A DNA stretch of 36,621 nt from Vulcanimicrobiota bacterium (GCA_003164495.1 PLTN01000058.1:6946-43566), one strand, 5' to 3'; numbered from the stretch's first letter, positions 17,044 through 24,777 are shown. The notes: generated from the sequence alone by a model not told the origin. Numbers and translations: made by a program.

Positions 17044-18375
17044 GTGATTGACCAGCGGACGCATATCGGTTTCAGCGGGCAGGATGTTCCCCCCGAGGAT
17101 GTCTTCAATCAGTGCGTCCGCTGCGGGCTGTGCCTGCCGACCTGTCCGACATACGTCGAAACGCTGGTCGAGACGTCGGGGCCACGCGGGCGGATCGCCT
17201 TGATCCGGGCCGTTGCCGAGGGGCAACTCGACCTGACGAGTCCGGGCTTCATGCACCAGATGAGCGAGTGCCTCGATTGCCGGGCCTGTGAAGCGGTGTG
17301 CCCATCCGGCGTACGTTACGGCGAGCTGCTCGAGCCGACTCGGACCCAGATCGTGCGCGCGACCGCGCCCGGACGCTCGCCTGCGGCGAGTATCGGCCGC
17401 AGCGTCCTGATCGGGACGCTGTTCTCGCAGTTGTGGTTCATGCGTCTGGCCGCGAGCTTCGTGCGCTTCTACCAGCGCAGCGGCTTACAAGCGTTCGCGC
17501 GCTCGAGCGGCATCCTGCGGGCGCTTCACCTCGACGAGCTCGAAGCGCTCGCACCGCGGATGTCGTCGCCGTTCTTCATCGCAGCGGGCCAGCGTTTTCC
17601 CGCGCAGGGCGCGCGCCGGGCCACCGCGTTCTTGCACGCGGGCTGCATCATGCACGTTGCCTTCGCCGACTGGGATGAAGCGTCGGTGCGTGTGCTAACG
17701 CGCGCCGGGATCGACGTCGTCGTGCCGGCCGATCAAGGCTGCTGCGGCGCGATCACGATCCACGCCGGCGAAATGGATCGCGGACGCGAGCTGGCCAAGC
17801 GCAACATCGCATCGTTCGAGCGCAGCGGTGCCGACGTGTACGTGATCAACGCCGCCGGCTGCGGTTCGGCGCTCAAGGAATACGGTCAGCTCTTTCACGC
17901 CGATCCGGCCTGGCACGAGCGCGCGCTCGCCTTCAGCGCCAAGGTTCGCGACATCACGGAATATCTCGACGAGGTCGGGATCGGGCCGGGACTCGGCACC
18001 GTGAATGCCGTGGTCACCTACCAAGACCCGTGTCATCTCGCGCACGCGCAGCGAATCACGGCCGCGCCGCGCCGGCTGCTCGCGCAGATTCCGGGGCTCG
18101 AAATTCGCGAGATGGAAGAGAGCTCGCTGTGCTGCGGCAGCGCCGGCATCTACAACGTCACGCAACCGGAGATGGCCGGGCGCCTCGGCCGCCGCAAAGT
18201 GCAGCACGTCGTCGACGTCGCGCCCGACATCCTCGCCACCGCCAATCCCGGTTGCGCCCTGCAAATCGCCAACGGCCTGCGCACCAGCAACCCGAAGATC
18301 GAAGTCCTACACGTAGTGCAACTCCTCGACCGCGCCTACTCTGCGGGAACCGGGACCTTCAAACAACTCCTTTGA
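17044..18375 (+). CDS. glcF: Glycolate oxidase iron-sulfur subunit-like (GlcF), (Fe-S)-binding protein
   Basis: 443 residues from GTG 17044. Two 4Fe-4S ferredoxin sites are at Cys24/27/30/34 ([12 protein letters not shown]) and Cys76/79/82/86 ([12 protein letters not shown]). Two CCG domains follow, with [13 protein letters not shown] and [10 protein letters not shown]. In GlcDEF, this subunit passes electrons from the flavin subunits, which oxidise glycolate, to the membrane quinone pool. GlcD/GlcE flavoproteins are not in the window, so the partner is encoded elsewhere, or the protein serves a related oxidase such as lactate oxidation. It is divergent from ilvD. A strong inverted repeat follows its stop. 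Confidence 0.87.
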   Translation: MIDQRTHIGFSGQDVPPEDVFNQCVRCGLCLPTCPTYVETLVETSGPRGRIALIRAVAEGQLDLTSPGFMHQMSECLDCRACEAVCPSGVRYGELLEPTRTQIVRATAPGRSPAASIGRSVLIGTLFSQLWFMRLAASFVRFYQRSGLQAFARSSGILRALHLDELEALAPRMSSPFFIAAGQRFPAQGARRATAFLHAGCIMHVAFADWDEASVRVLTRAGIDVVVPADQGCCGAITIHAGEMDRGRELAKRNIASFERSGADVYVINAAGCGSALKEYGQLFHADPAWHERALAFSAKVRDITEYLDEVGIGPGLGTVNAVVTYQDPCHLAHAQRITAAPRRLLAQIPGLEIREMEESSLCCGSAGIYNVTQPEMAGRLGRRKVQHVVDVAPDILATANPGCALQIANGLRTSNPKIEVLHVVQLLDRAYSAGTGTFKQLL

Positions 18376-18404
18376 ACGGACCGCAGCGTAGCGAGGACCG
18401 TAAC

Positions 18405-18428
18405 GGGTTAAGGCGGCAGCCTTAACCC
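18405..18428. terminator. Bidirectional terminator-like hairpin between glcF and the SnoaL-like gene
   Basis: A perfect 10-base stem, GGGTTAAGGC and GCCTTAACCC, with a four-base loop (GGCA). It lies between two convergent genes and includes the last codons of the SnoaL-like gene. There is no long T-run on either side, so termination efficiency is uncertain. Confidence 0.55.
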
Positions 18429-18760
18429 TTGTACTCGCGCCACTCGGCGATTTTGCCGTCGCGGGTGTGGACGATCGCGCAGCCGGGGCTACCGGTCCAG
18501 GTGCCGTCTTTCAGTTTGATTTCCCACGTATAGGCGACCGCGAAGCGTTCGCCGTCGCCGAACAGATCGTGGACGGTCATGCGCCACTCGGGTCCGCCGT
18601 GAAAAAACGGCTTCCAGTGGGCGGCGATCGTTTCGCGGCCGACGACCGGATCTTTCTTGGCTTCGTGAAAGATGCCGTCGGGCGTGAAAAACGCAGCCGA
18701 GCCGGTTTCGTCACCGGCTCGCCACAGGTCGAACATCTTCTCGAAATCGGCGACGGTCAT
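18422..18760 (-). CDS. SnoaL-like/NTF2-fold protein
   Basis: 112 residues. The pattern MTVADFEKMFDLWRAGDETG, then FFTPDGIFHE, FHGGPEWRMTVHDLFGDGER and a C-terminal HTRDGKIAEWREY is typical of SnoaL-like ketosteroid-isomerase-fold proteins. These are small cone-shaped proteins that bind ligands or catalyse varied reactions; function is not predictable from the fold. The ATG overlaps the TGA of the upstream STAS gene (ATGA), so both are translated from one message. The longer open frame upstream is a shadow of the STAS gene. Confidence 0.82.
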   Translation of the reverse strand: MTVADFEKMFDLWRAGDETGSAAFFTPDGIFHEAKKDPVVGRETIAAHWKPFFHGGPEWRMTVHDLFGDGERFAVAYTWEIKLKDGTWTGSPGCAIVHTRDGKIAEWREYKG

Positions 18761-19137
18761 AGGTCGCCGACGCGCACTCCGTCGTTGAGCGCATCGTTGA
18801 ACGTCGGATAGACCGCGAAGATCTTCAGCAGCCCGGTGATGCGCAGCAAACGCACGATCTGCCCTTCCTTCACCACGAGCCTCACTTCGCCGTCGAACTC
18901 TTTGGCGCGCCGCTGCGCGCCGATCAGGGCACCGAGGCCGGTGGAGTCGAGAAAGTCGACGTTGGTGAGATCGACGATCAGCCGATGATCGCCGCGCGCG
19001 GACGCTTCGAGCAGCGATGCCCGAACGGTCGGCGAGGTTGCGATATCGAGGCTGCCGCTGAGTTCGAAGACCTGCATGCCGTCGACGACGTGCATGTGCA
19101 GTTTGAGATCTTCGTGATTGTGATTGTGATTGCTCAT
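18757..19137 (-). CDS. STAS-domain protein, anti-sigma-factor-antagonist-like, with His/Asn-rich N-terminus
   Basis: 126 residues from ATG 19135-19137, with GGAAGGG about 11 bases upstream. Residues ~14-115 form a STAS domain: MQVFELSGSLDIATSPTVR, LIVDLTNVDFLDSTGLGALI and EVRLVVKEGQIVRLLRITGL. Ser65 in DSTGLG is at the position phosphorylated by anti-sigma kinases in SpoIIAA/RsbV-type proteins. The first eight residues alternate His and Asn (MSNHNHNH), which could bind metal or be incidental. No anti-sigma kinase or sigma factor gene is in the window. It is coupled to the downstream SnoaL-like gene; tRNA-Gln lies just upstream. Confidence 0.88.
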   Translation of the reverse strand: MSNHNHNHEDLKLHMHVVDGMQVFELSGSLDIATSPTVRASLLEASARGDHRLIVDLTNVDFLDSTGLGALIGAQRRAKEFDGEVRLVVKEGQIVRLLRITGLLKIFAVYPTFNDALNDGVRVGDL

Positions 19138-19174
19138 GATGTCCAACCCTTCCGAAACCGCCGGGAGAGCGATG

Positions 19175-19247
19175 CTGGGGCGGCTGGACTCGAACCAACG
19201 CATGCCAGGATCAAAACCTGGTGCCTTACCAACTTGGCTACGCCCCA
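19175..19247 (-). tRNA. tRNA-Gln (anticodon TTG)
   Basis: A full cloverleaf folds on the minus strand. The acceptor stem is TGGGGCG with CGCCCCA, and the U1-A72 pair is typical of tRNA-Gln. The anticodon stem CCAGG/CCTGG encloses the loop TTTTGAT with anticodon TTG. The T-loop TTCGAGT sits in stem GTTGG/CCAGC, with one G-T pair. The 3' CCA is not encoded. The gene is near the 5' side of the STAS gene on the same strand. Confidence 0.95.
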
Positions 19248-19303
19248 CAAAATCGCGCCTACGGCGCCAGCGCGTCTAGTTAGACGAGGGGCCCTCTGAG
19301 CCT

Positions 19304-19687
19304 TTAGGTACGCACGCGGAACACGCGATCGGCGAGCGCCGACACGATCGGGATCGTGAAGAGCTCGCCCCGGCCTGCGCGTGCGGAGTAGGAAAACGCG
19401 AGCACGGTGAGCACCACGAACACGATCGCGTCGAGGAGCAGGCCAGCCATATAGATGCCGACCGTCGTGCCGGTCGAGATGCCGGCGTCGATGATGACGG
19501 CCATCAGCGGCAGCGCCATCACGACGACGAAGCCCACGCCGGCCAGAATCCCGAACGTCAGAGCTTGACGCGTATGAATACGCGTCCACCGAGACGCATC
19601 GGGCAATTCCCGGATCAGCGCGGCTAGTGCGAGCGGCCATACCAAGTACGCGCTTGCGGCGCGTTGATAGTCTTGCTGCTCTTCCAT
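19304..19687 (-). CDS. Small membrane protein, DUF4870-like
   Basis: 127 residues. The N-terminus is a short soluble part (MEEQQDYQRAASAYLVWPLA) followed by RIHTRQALTFGILAGVGF, a pattern seen in DUF4870-like small membrane proteins. Three or four hydrophobic helices follow (GVGFVVVMALPLMAVIID; GIYMAGLLLDAIVFVVLTVL). The function of that group is unknown. ATG 19685-19687 is preferred over an in-frame GTG six bases upstream; neither has a strong ribosome-binding site. It lies 59 bases downstream of the NlpC/P60 gene on the same strand and may be in its transcript. Confidence 0.68.
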   Translation of the reverse strand: MEEQQDYQRAASAYLVWPLALAALIRELPDASRWTRIHTRQALTFGILAGVGFVVVMALPLMAVIIDAGISTGTTVGIYMAGLLLDAIVFVVLTVLAFSYSARAGRGELFTIPIVSALADRVFRVRT

Positions 19688-19745
19688 TATCACTAGGCGG
19701 CTCGTCCGAAGGCCGAACGCGAAGGATTCACGGAACGTGAATCCA

Positions 19746-20420
19746 CTAGATCAGTCGTTTTGCTCCGAGATACCGCGCCGACCAATAGCTCTCGTGAAGG
19801 CTCGAAACCGTCACGCCGCGGCTCGACGAAGCGTGCACGAAACGATCGTTGCCGAGGTAAATCCCGACGTGTGACGGTCCAGAAGCGTACGTTTGAAAGA
19901 ATACGAGGTCGCCCGGGACCATCGCGCCGCCGGCGATGCGTTTGCCGGCATAGTATTGCGCGTCGGCGGTGCGCGGAATGTGATAGCCGAGCATCGCGAA
20001 CACGTGCTGGACGTAACCGGAGCAGTCGAAACCGCTTGAACTGGTTCCGCCGAACACATAGGGCACGCCGAGGAAACGCATCGCGTTGCGGGTCAGCGTC
20101 ACCGCCAGCTGCGCGCTGCGGTTGATGATACCGTCGGCGAAGCGGCGAACCAGACGCGAACCGCTGAGCCGCGATTCGGCCGGCGTCGCCTGGGTTGAGG
20201 GATCAACACCCCACATCGCCAGATCGGCACCGGCGGTAGGAGCCACGGCCTCGATGGTGGCGGCACGAACGCTCGTGGCTTGTGACGCGGGGGCGGCGTC
20301 GGCGGCAGCGGTGGCAACCGTCACGGCCGGCGGAAGCGCCGTTTCAGCGGCTCCGCCAATAGCGAAGCTCGTTGCGGTCAAAAGGACCGTACACGCCCCG
20401 GTAACGAGGAAACGAAACAA
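19746..20420 (-). CDS. NlpC/P60 family cell-wall hydrolase, secreted
   Basis: 224 residues from a TTG start preceded by AAGGAG six bases upstream. The N-terminus MFRFLVTGACTVLLTATSFA is a signal peptide; residues ~25-95 are an alanine/threonine-rich linker. The NlpC/P60 domain occupies ~110-224 with catalytic Cys133 (SSGFDCSGYVQ), His184 (GPSHVGIYLG) and a third polar residue, His196 (FVHAS). Such enzymes cut peptidoglycan stem peptides, usually between D-Glu and the diamino acid. A c-di-AMP riboswitch occupies its leader (20441-20560), so expression is probably set by c-di-AMP made by the cdaA product encoded just upstream on the same strand. Confidence 0.93.
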   Translation of the reverse strand: MFRFLVTGACTVLLTATSFAIGGAAETALPPAVTVATAAADAAPASQATSVRAATIEAVAPTAGADLAMWGVDPSTQATPAESRLSGSRLVRRFADGIINRSAQLAVTLTRNAMRFLGVPYVFGGTSSSGFDCSGYVQHVFAMLGYHIPRTADAQYYAGKRIAGGAMVPGDLVFFQTYASGPSHVGIYLGNDRFVHASSSRGVTVSSLHESYWSARYLGAKRLI

Positions 20421-20440
20421 GAACTGCTCCTTCTTCCAAC

Positions 20441-20560
20441 ACTTACGGGGTTAGTTGACGGGTTAGGGCGGAAGAATCGCCCTCGAGCCGACCGGCTCGT
20501 TCACCCCTACCGGGAATCCCCCGTTCCGGTCTGCGAGGCCGGACTCAGTGATACGTAAGC
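20441..20560 (-). ncRNA. c-di-AMP riboswitch (ydaO/yuaA type)
   Basis: Read on the minus strand, the leader folds like the ydaO aptamer. Helix P1 pairs CTTACG with CGTAAG. Next come a TCCGG/CCGGA hairpin, the conserved GGGGGA and GGGGTGAA segments, a CGAGCC/GGCTCG hairpin, and AGGGCG/CGCCCT enclosing a loop with the conserved CTTC. The 3' core reads AACCCGTCAACTAACC, one base from the family's CCCGTCAGCTAACC. P1 ends 12 bases before the AAGGAG ribosome-binding site of the NlpC/P60 gene. No U-tract terminator lies between aptamer and gene, so control is more likely translational or Rho-dependent than by an intrinsic terminator. The family usually turns genes off when c-di-AMP is high. Confidence 0.93.
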
Positions 20561-20572
20561 AGAGACTAAGGT

Positions 20573-20590
20573 GTGGGTTTGATCACCCAC
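20573..20590 (-). other. Hairpin just upstream of the riboswitch
   Basis: A perfect 6-base stem, GTGGGT and ACCCAC, with a six-base loop, lies in the 84 bases between the glmM stop and the riboswitch. It has no T-run. It may be a weak glmM terminator, an mRNA-stability element or a regulator site near the riboswitch promoter. Confidence 0.4.
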
Positions 20591-20644
20591 TAAATCAGGG
20601 TTGGGGGAATCGACTAAGGATTTCCTTCCGGAAAATAGGGGATA

Positions 20645-22006
20645 TTAAGTTTCCGCAATGCTCCCGGCGGCGGTACGAATTACCCCGGCCACAGTTTCGG
20701 CGACTTCGCTCGTGGTCGCCTCATCGGCGGCCTCCACCATCACCCGGACCAGCGGCTCCGTCCCCGAGGGGCGCACCAGGATGCGGCCGGCCAACCCCAG
20801 CCGTGCCTCGGCGGCGGCCACGGCGGCCACCACGGCCGGATCGCCGGCGATACCGCGGTCCCCCACCCGGACGTTGATGAGGATCTGCGGGAACACCGTC
20901 AGGGTCGCCGCCAGGTCGTGGAGCCGCAGCCCGCTGCGGGCGGCAATCGCAAACAGGGTGACCGCCGTCATCAGCCCGTCGCCGGTTGTGTTGCGGTCGA
21001 GGTCGATCACGTGGCCCGACTGTTCACCGCCCAGCCGGTAGCCGCCGGCGCGCATCGTCTCGAGGACGTAGCGGTCGCCGACCGCAGCCCGCAAGAGGCC
21101 GATGCCGGCTCGCTCCAGGGCGCGCTCGAGGCCGACGTTGCTCATGACCGTCGCGACGACCGCGTCACCGGGCAGCGCGCCGCGCTCGTGACGGTCGCGC
21201 GCGAGGATCAGCAGCGCGTGATCGCCGTCCAGCACCGAACCGGCTTCGTCGACGAACTTCGAGCGGTCGGCGTCACCGTCGAGCGCGACGCCGGCGACGC
21301 GTGAGTTGCCGCGTGCGATCTCGGCCCGGACCGTCGCTTGCAGCATCGCAAGGTCGGTCGCACCGCAACCGACGTTGATCCGCGAACCGTCGTCGGCAGC
21401 GTTGATCGCGATCACTCGCGCACCGAGGCGGTCGAAAACCTGCGGTCCGATGCGAAATGCCGCACCGTAGGCCGCATCGACGACGATGGTCCAGCCGCTG
21501 AGATCGCTCCCTGCGGCGACGAGCATCGCGACGTACCGTTCGGCGAGTTCGGGCCGCGGGGTTGCGACGCCGATGCCGGTGTGGGTTGGACGCGGCAGCG
21601 TCGGGTCATCCAGCCGTTCGCCGATCTCATCTTCGACCGCGTCGGAGAGTTTGAAGCCGTCCGGTCCAAAAAACTTGATGCCGTTATCTTCGATCGGGTT
21701 GTGCGAGGCCGAGATCATCACGCCGGCCGCCGCACCGAGACTCACCGTCACCGCGGCGACACACGGTGTCGGCACGACGCCGAGCAGCACGACGTTACGC
21801 CCGGTCGAGGTGATCCCCGCGATCATCGCGGCTTCGAGCATCGTCCCGGAGATGCGCGTGTCGCGGCCGATCACGATCGGCATTTCGGGCGACGCCGCAT
21901 GCGCGATCACCGCCGCGCCCGCCCGCCCAATGGCGAACGCGAGCTCCGGCGTCAAGTCGGCGTTCGCGACGCCGCGCACGCCGTCGGTACCGAACAGCCG
22001 CGTCAC
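20645..22006 (-). CDS. glmM: Phosphoglucosamine mutase
   Basis: 453 residues from GTG 22004-22006, overlapping the cdaR stop by GTGA. It interconverts glucosamine-6- and glucosamine-1-phosphate, supplying UDP-GlcNAc for peptidoglycan. All phosphohexomutase motifs are present: RLFGTDGVRGVAN at the start, the phosphoserine loop ISASHNP (Ser101), metal-binding DGDADR near residue 235, sugar-binding GGEQSGH and phosphate-binding RPSGTEPLVRV. cdaA-cdaR-glmM is a well-known conserved operon in which GlmM can bind and inhibit the cyclase. The frame stays open upstream to 22618, but that part is a shadow of cdaR. Confidence 0.96.
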   Translation of the reverse strand: MTRLFGTDGVRGVANADLTPELAFAIGRAGAAVIAHAASPEMPIVIGRDTRISGTMLEAAMIAGITSTGRNVVLLGVVPTPCVAAVTVSLGAAAGVMISASHNPIEDNGIKFFGPDGFKLSDAVEDEIGERLDDPTLPRPTHTGIGVATPRPELAERYVAMLVAAGSDLSGWTIVVDAAYGAAFRIGPQVFDRLGARVIAINAADDGSRINVGCGATDLAMLQATVRAEIARGNSRVAGVALDGDADRSKFVDEAGSVLDGDHALLILARDRHERGALPGDAVVATVMSNVGLERALERAGIGLLRAAVGDRYVLETMRAGGYRLGGEQSGHVIDLDRNTTGDGLMTAVTLFAIAARSGLRLHDLAATLTVFPQILINVRVGDRGIAGDPAVVAAVAAAEARLGLAGRILVRPSGTEPLVRVMVEAADEATTSEVAETVAGVIRTAAGSIAET

Positions 22007-22683
22007 GACTTGACGCCGGCGGAGTTGGTCGACGGCGCGAAGCGCGCGCGCACGCGCACCAGGTTCGGCGAAACTTGTGTGTTCGCGACCTCGTTGCCGT
22101 GCGCGTCCGCTGCGATCGGCCGCACCATCGCATCGAAGCTGCCGGGCTTGGTGCCCAGCGGAATCTCGATCTTCACCACGTCGACCTTCGCCAAGTCGTT
22201 GGCAATGCCGCGCACGGTGGTTACCGACGGGTTGACCGTCGACGACTCCACGACCAGCGAACCGTTGCCGTCGGCGTAGGAAATGCTCACCGGCACCGTT
22301 CGCGTCTCCAGCCGGTCGACGCTGAGCGTTACCGACGCCGGCGAGAGCGATTTGATCACGAGGTCGGGCGCAACGATCTTCACCGGCAGGTTCATGATGC
22401 CCGGGTCGGGTTTGTCGTTGAGGTCGAGGACCGCTTGGATCTGATCGGGTTTGATCGGCGGCCCGTTGCGCGGCACCTCGACCGTCACGATCGCCGTGTG
22501 CTCGTCGTAACTCGCCACCAACCCCGGCCGCAAGCCGGTGATCACGACCGGCACGCTGAGCTGCTGATCGAAATGGGCCGTGATCGAGGCCGCGGCGGAA
22601 AAATGGAAATAAGCCCACGCCGTAACGGCGAGGGCCAAGGCCAGCACCTTAAGCCCGAAGTTTCTCTTGATCGCTTGAAGCAC
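22003..22683 (-). CDS. cdaR: CdaR/YbbR-domain regulator of the diadenylate cyclase
   Basis: 226 residues from GTG 22681-22683. One N-terminal membrane helix (FGLKVLALALAVTAWAYFHF) is followed by an extracytoplasmic region with about two YbbR-type beta repeats (PVVITGLRPGLVASYD; KSLSPASVTLSVDRLETRTV). In Firmicutes, CdaR binds CdaA and modulates its activity. Many homologues have four repeats; this one is short. The start lies 35 bases inside the cdaA gene, and no later start fits the membrane helix, so the overlap seems real. Its stop is coupled to glmM by GTGA. Confidence 0.9.
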   Translation of the reverse strand: MLQAIKRNFGLKVLALALAVTAWAYFHFSAAASITAHFDQQLSVPVVITGLRPGLVASYDEHTAIVTVEVPRNGPPIKPDQIQAVLDLNDKPDPGIMNLPVKIVAPDLVIKSLSPASVTLSVDRLETRTVPVSISYADGNGSLVVESSTVNPSVTTVRGIANDLAKVDVVKIEIPLGTKPGSFDAMVRPIAADAHGNEVANTQVSPNLVRVRARFAPSTNSAGVKS

Positions 22684-23524
22684 GGGTCATTCGCGTCAGC
22701 AGGTTGGCAAGCCACGGCGGGGGTTCGGCGGCGTGCGCGCGCCGGCGCGGCCGGATGCACGCTTCCAGGACTTTGCGCAGCCGCTCTTCATCGTCGATGC
22801 GGACGGACAAACGGCCCGCGCGCGCGACCGACACGGTGCGCGACTCTTCGGAGACGACCACGACCACCGCGTCGGCCTGTTCGGTCAAACCGATCGCCGC
22901 GCGGTGCCGCGTTCCGAGATGGCGCTCGGCCACGATCGCGTTTTCCGAGAGCGGGAGAAAACACGCGGCGCCCTCGATCAGGAGATCGCGCACGATGACC
23001 GCGCCGTCGTGCAGCGGCGACTGTTTGTTGAAGATCGCCAACAGCAGGTCGCCGGAGAGCTTGGCATCGAGCGCGGTGCCGCTCTCGACGTATTCGCGCA
23101 ACCCGGTTTGCCCTTCGATCACGATCAGCGCGCCGAGGCCGTCGGCCGCGAGCCGGAACGCCGCTGCGGCTACCGTGCCGACCAGTTGGTTCGCAATGGC
23201 TTCTTCGTCGGCAGGCGCGCGGTGAAAGAAGCGCCCGCGGCCGATCTGTTCGAGCGCGCGGCGCAACTCGGGCTGAAACACGATCGGCAGCGTGACGGCC
23301 GTGCCCAGCAGCAGATACTGCATGACCGTGGCCAGAACGAGCAGGTGCAACAGGTTGGAGAGGCCGAGAACGATCACCAGCGTCAACAGGCCGAGCACGA
23401 TCTGGACCGCGCGCGTGCCGCGGATGAGGAGCAGCAGATAGTAGATCAGGATGGACGTGGCGACGATATCGATCGCGTCCGTGATGCCGAACGTGAACGA
23501 GAACGCTCCGAAGTAGGGGATCAT
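22649..23524 (-). CDS. cdaA: Diadenylate cyclase (c-di-AMP synthase)
   Basis: 291 residues, membrane-bound. Three hydrophobic helices occupy residues ~15-80 (IDIVATSILIYYLLLLIRG; VLGLLTLVIVLGLSNLLHLL; MQYLLLGTAVTLPIVF). The DAC domain spans ~95-250 with catalytic DGA at 173-175 (PLHDGAVIV) and RHR at 206-208 (LGTRHRAA). It joins two ATP into c-di-AMP, a messenger controlling turgor, potassium uptake and cell-wall balance. The C-terminal ~40 residues are basic and not typical of the core. The ATG overlaps the stop of the upstream 108-residue gene (ATGA). The same-strand riboswitch at 20441-20560 should respond to its product. Confidence 0.96.
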   Translation of the reverse strand: MIPYFGAFSFTFGITDAIDIVATSILIYYLLLLIRGTRAVQIVLGLLTLVIVLGLSNLLHLLVLATVMQYLLLGTAVTLPIVFQPELRRALEQIGRGRFFHRAPADEEAIANQLVGTVAAAAFRLAADGLGALIVIEGQTGLREYVESGTALDAKLSGDLLLAIFNKQSPLHDGAVIVRDLLIEGAACFLPLSENAIVAERHLGTRHRAAIGLTEQADAVVVVVSEESRTVSVARAGRLSVRIDDEERLRKVLEACIRPRRRAHAAEPPPWLANLLTRMTRASSDQEKLRA

Positions 23525-23847
23525 TCGAGCCCGACCAGGTGGCGCTCGAGGATGCGCGATGCGTCGAGTTCCGGATCGGCCAGGCCGACCGCCGCCAAGT
23601 GCGCCGCTTCTTCGTCTTCGATCGGTTCGGCCTCGGCGACGGGGACGAAGTATGTTTCGATCGTGATGAGATCGTCGATCAAATCGGGCCGCGTGACTTC
23701 ATCATCGAAGCTCACGGTCACCACGTCGTCGCGTTCGAAGCACGACGTGATCCCCGCGGGCGCGCCGGGGCCGGCCAGTGCGGCCAGCAAGTTGGCGCGC
23801 ACGGCGGGATCGGCAGCGATGACGGAACGGACCACCTGCACTCTCAC
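23521..23847 (-). CDS. Hypothetical 108-residue protein coupled to cdaA
   Basis: A small acidic protein with no signal peptide or membrane helix. Visible segments are ADPAVRANLLAALAG, RDDVVTVSFDDEVTRPDLID and an acidic EAEPIEDEEAAHLAAVG region. I do not recognise it. Its TGA overlaps the cdaA ATG (ATGA), so it is probably the first gene of the cdaA-cdaR-glmM operon. GTG 23847 is only nine bases from the divergent rsgA ATG, leaving no room for a leader on either side; GTG 23841 or 23835 (the latter with GAGAG upstream) are alternative starts. Possibly a regulator of the cyclase, but there is only positional evidence. Confidence 0.62.
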   Translation of the reverse strand: MRVQVVRSVIAADPAVRANLLAALAGPGAPAGITSCFERDDVVTVSFDDEVTRPDLIDDLITIETYFVPVAEAEPIEDEEAAHLAAVGLADPELDASRILERHLVGLE

Positions 23848-23856
23848 CGGGTTCGC

Positions 23857-24762
23857 ATGACGTCACCGCAAGTCCGCCGCGCGATCGTAATCGCGGTCGG
23901 ACGCAACGCCGCTTGGGTTGTGCGAGACGGCGAACGCGAACCCGTGCTGGCAAGCTTCCGCAAAACGCTGGCCCGGACGGTGCTCGCGCCGGGCGATATG
24001 GTGACCGTTGCGGCCCTCGATGAGGAACGGGTCGTGATCGACCGGGTCGAGCCACGCAGCTTCGCGTTGGTCCGGCACACGGCCGGCGGCCGCACCAAAA
24101 CCATGGCTGCCAATATCGAGACCATGGCGATCGTGGTGGCCTTAACCGACCCCCCACCGAGCCTGCCGATGCTCGATCAGCTGATCGCGTTCGCCGTGCA
24201 GCACGACGTCGAGGCGGCACTGGTCCTGACCAAGGCCGACCTCGCCGAACCCGGCGCCGTCGAGCGGATGCGCGCGGTCTACGGCCCGGCGGGCATTCCG
24301 GTCATCGTCGTCCAGCCGAGGTCCGGGGACGGAATCGATGAGTTGGCGGCCTATCTTACCGGCCGTCACGCGTTGCTGGTCGGGAATTCCGGGGTCGGCA
24401 AGAGCAGCATCTTTCGCGCGCTGGGCGGAACGGCCACGGTCGGCGATCTCTCGCGATTCGGGCGTGGCCGCCAGACGACGACCTCGGCGCGGCTCTTCCA
24501 GACCCAGGGCGGCTTCCTCGTTGACAGTCCGGGGATCGGCGAGTTCATCCTAGATCCGATGCCGCCGGCCGAACTGGCGGACCTGTTCGTCGAGATGCGG
24601 GAACCGGCCACGCGCTGCCGGTTCGATGACTGCCGGCACCTCCACGAGCCCGACTGCGCCGTCCGCGAAGCCGTCGCCGAAGGCCGCATTGCCGCCAGCC
24701 GCTATGCCAGCTACCGCGCCCTCCGGGAAGCCCAAGACGACAAGAAATCCTGGAGCACCTGA
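23857..24762 (+). CDS. rsgA: Ribosome small-subunit-dependent GTPase A
   Basis: 301 residues. A circularly permuted GTPase that helps mature the 30S subunit. N-terminal OB-fold at ~5-65; then TMAANIE, G4 TKAD at 125-128, G1 GNSGVGKSS at 176-184, G2 region RGRQTTTSARLF, G3 DSPG at 223-226. The C-terminal zinc site uses Cys254, Cys259, His261 and Cys267 (CRFDDCRHLHEPDC). ATG 23857 is chosen because the OB-fold starts a few residues later. No ribosome-binding site is evident and the divergent gene begins nine bases away, so translation may be leaderless. rpsT follows downstream. Confidence 0.95.
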   Translation: MTSPQVRRAIVIAVGRNAAWVVRDGEREPVLASFRKTLARTVLAPGDMVTVAALDEERVVIDRVEPRSFALVRHTAGGRTKTMAANIETMAIVVALTDPPPSLPMLDQLIAFAVQHDVEAALVLTKADLAEPGAVERMRAVYGPAGIPVIVVQPRSGDGIDELAAYLTGRHALLVGNSGVGKSSIFRALGGTATVGDLSRFGRGRQTTTSARLFQTQGGFLVDSPGIGEFILDPMPPAELADLFVEMREPATRCRFDDCRHLHEPDCAVREAVAEGRIAASRYASYRALREAQDDKKSWST

Positions 24763-24765
24763 AGC

Positions 24766-24777
24766 CTTGTCGAAGGG
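24766..24777. repeat. Possible fragment of the dispersed repeat (see 34453)
   Basis: CTTGTCGAAGGG matches, on the opposite strand, one end of the 24-base repeat found at 34453 and 36001. Only 12 bases are shared, so descent from the same element is plausible but unproven. It overlaps the -35 element of the predicted rpsT promoter. Confidence 0.35.

Noticed and set aside
18761-19198. Long upstream extension of the SnoaL-like frame
   Set aside because: It overlaps the STAS gene in another frame and is Arg-rich; the ATGA-coupled ATG 18760 fits the family.
19286-19296. Palindrome GAGGG-G-CCCTC downstream of the small membrane gene as a terminator
   Set aside because: One-base loop and no T-run; it cannot form a proper hairpin.
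20645-22618. 657-residue glmM reading from 22618
   Set aside because: The first 204 codons are an arginine-rich shadow of cdaR; GlmM homology begins at GTG 22006.
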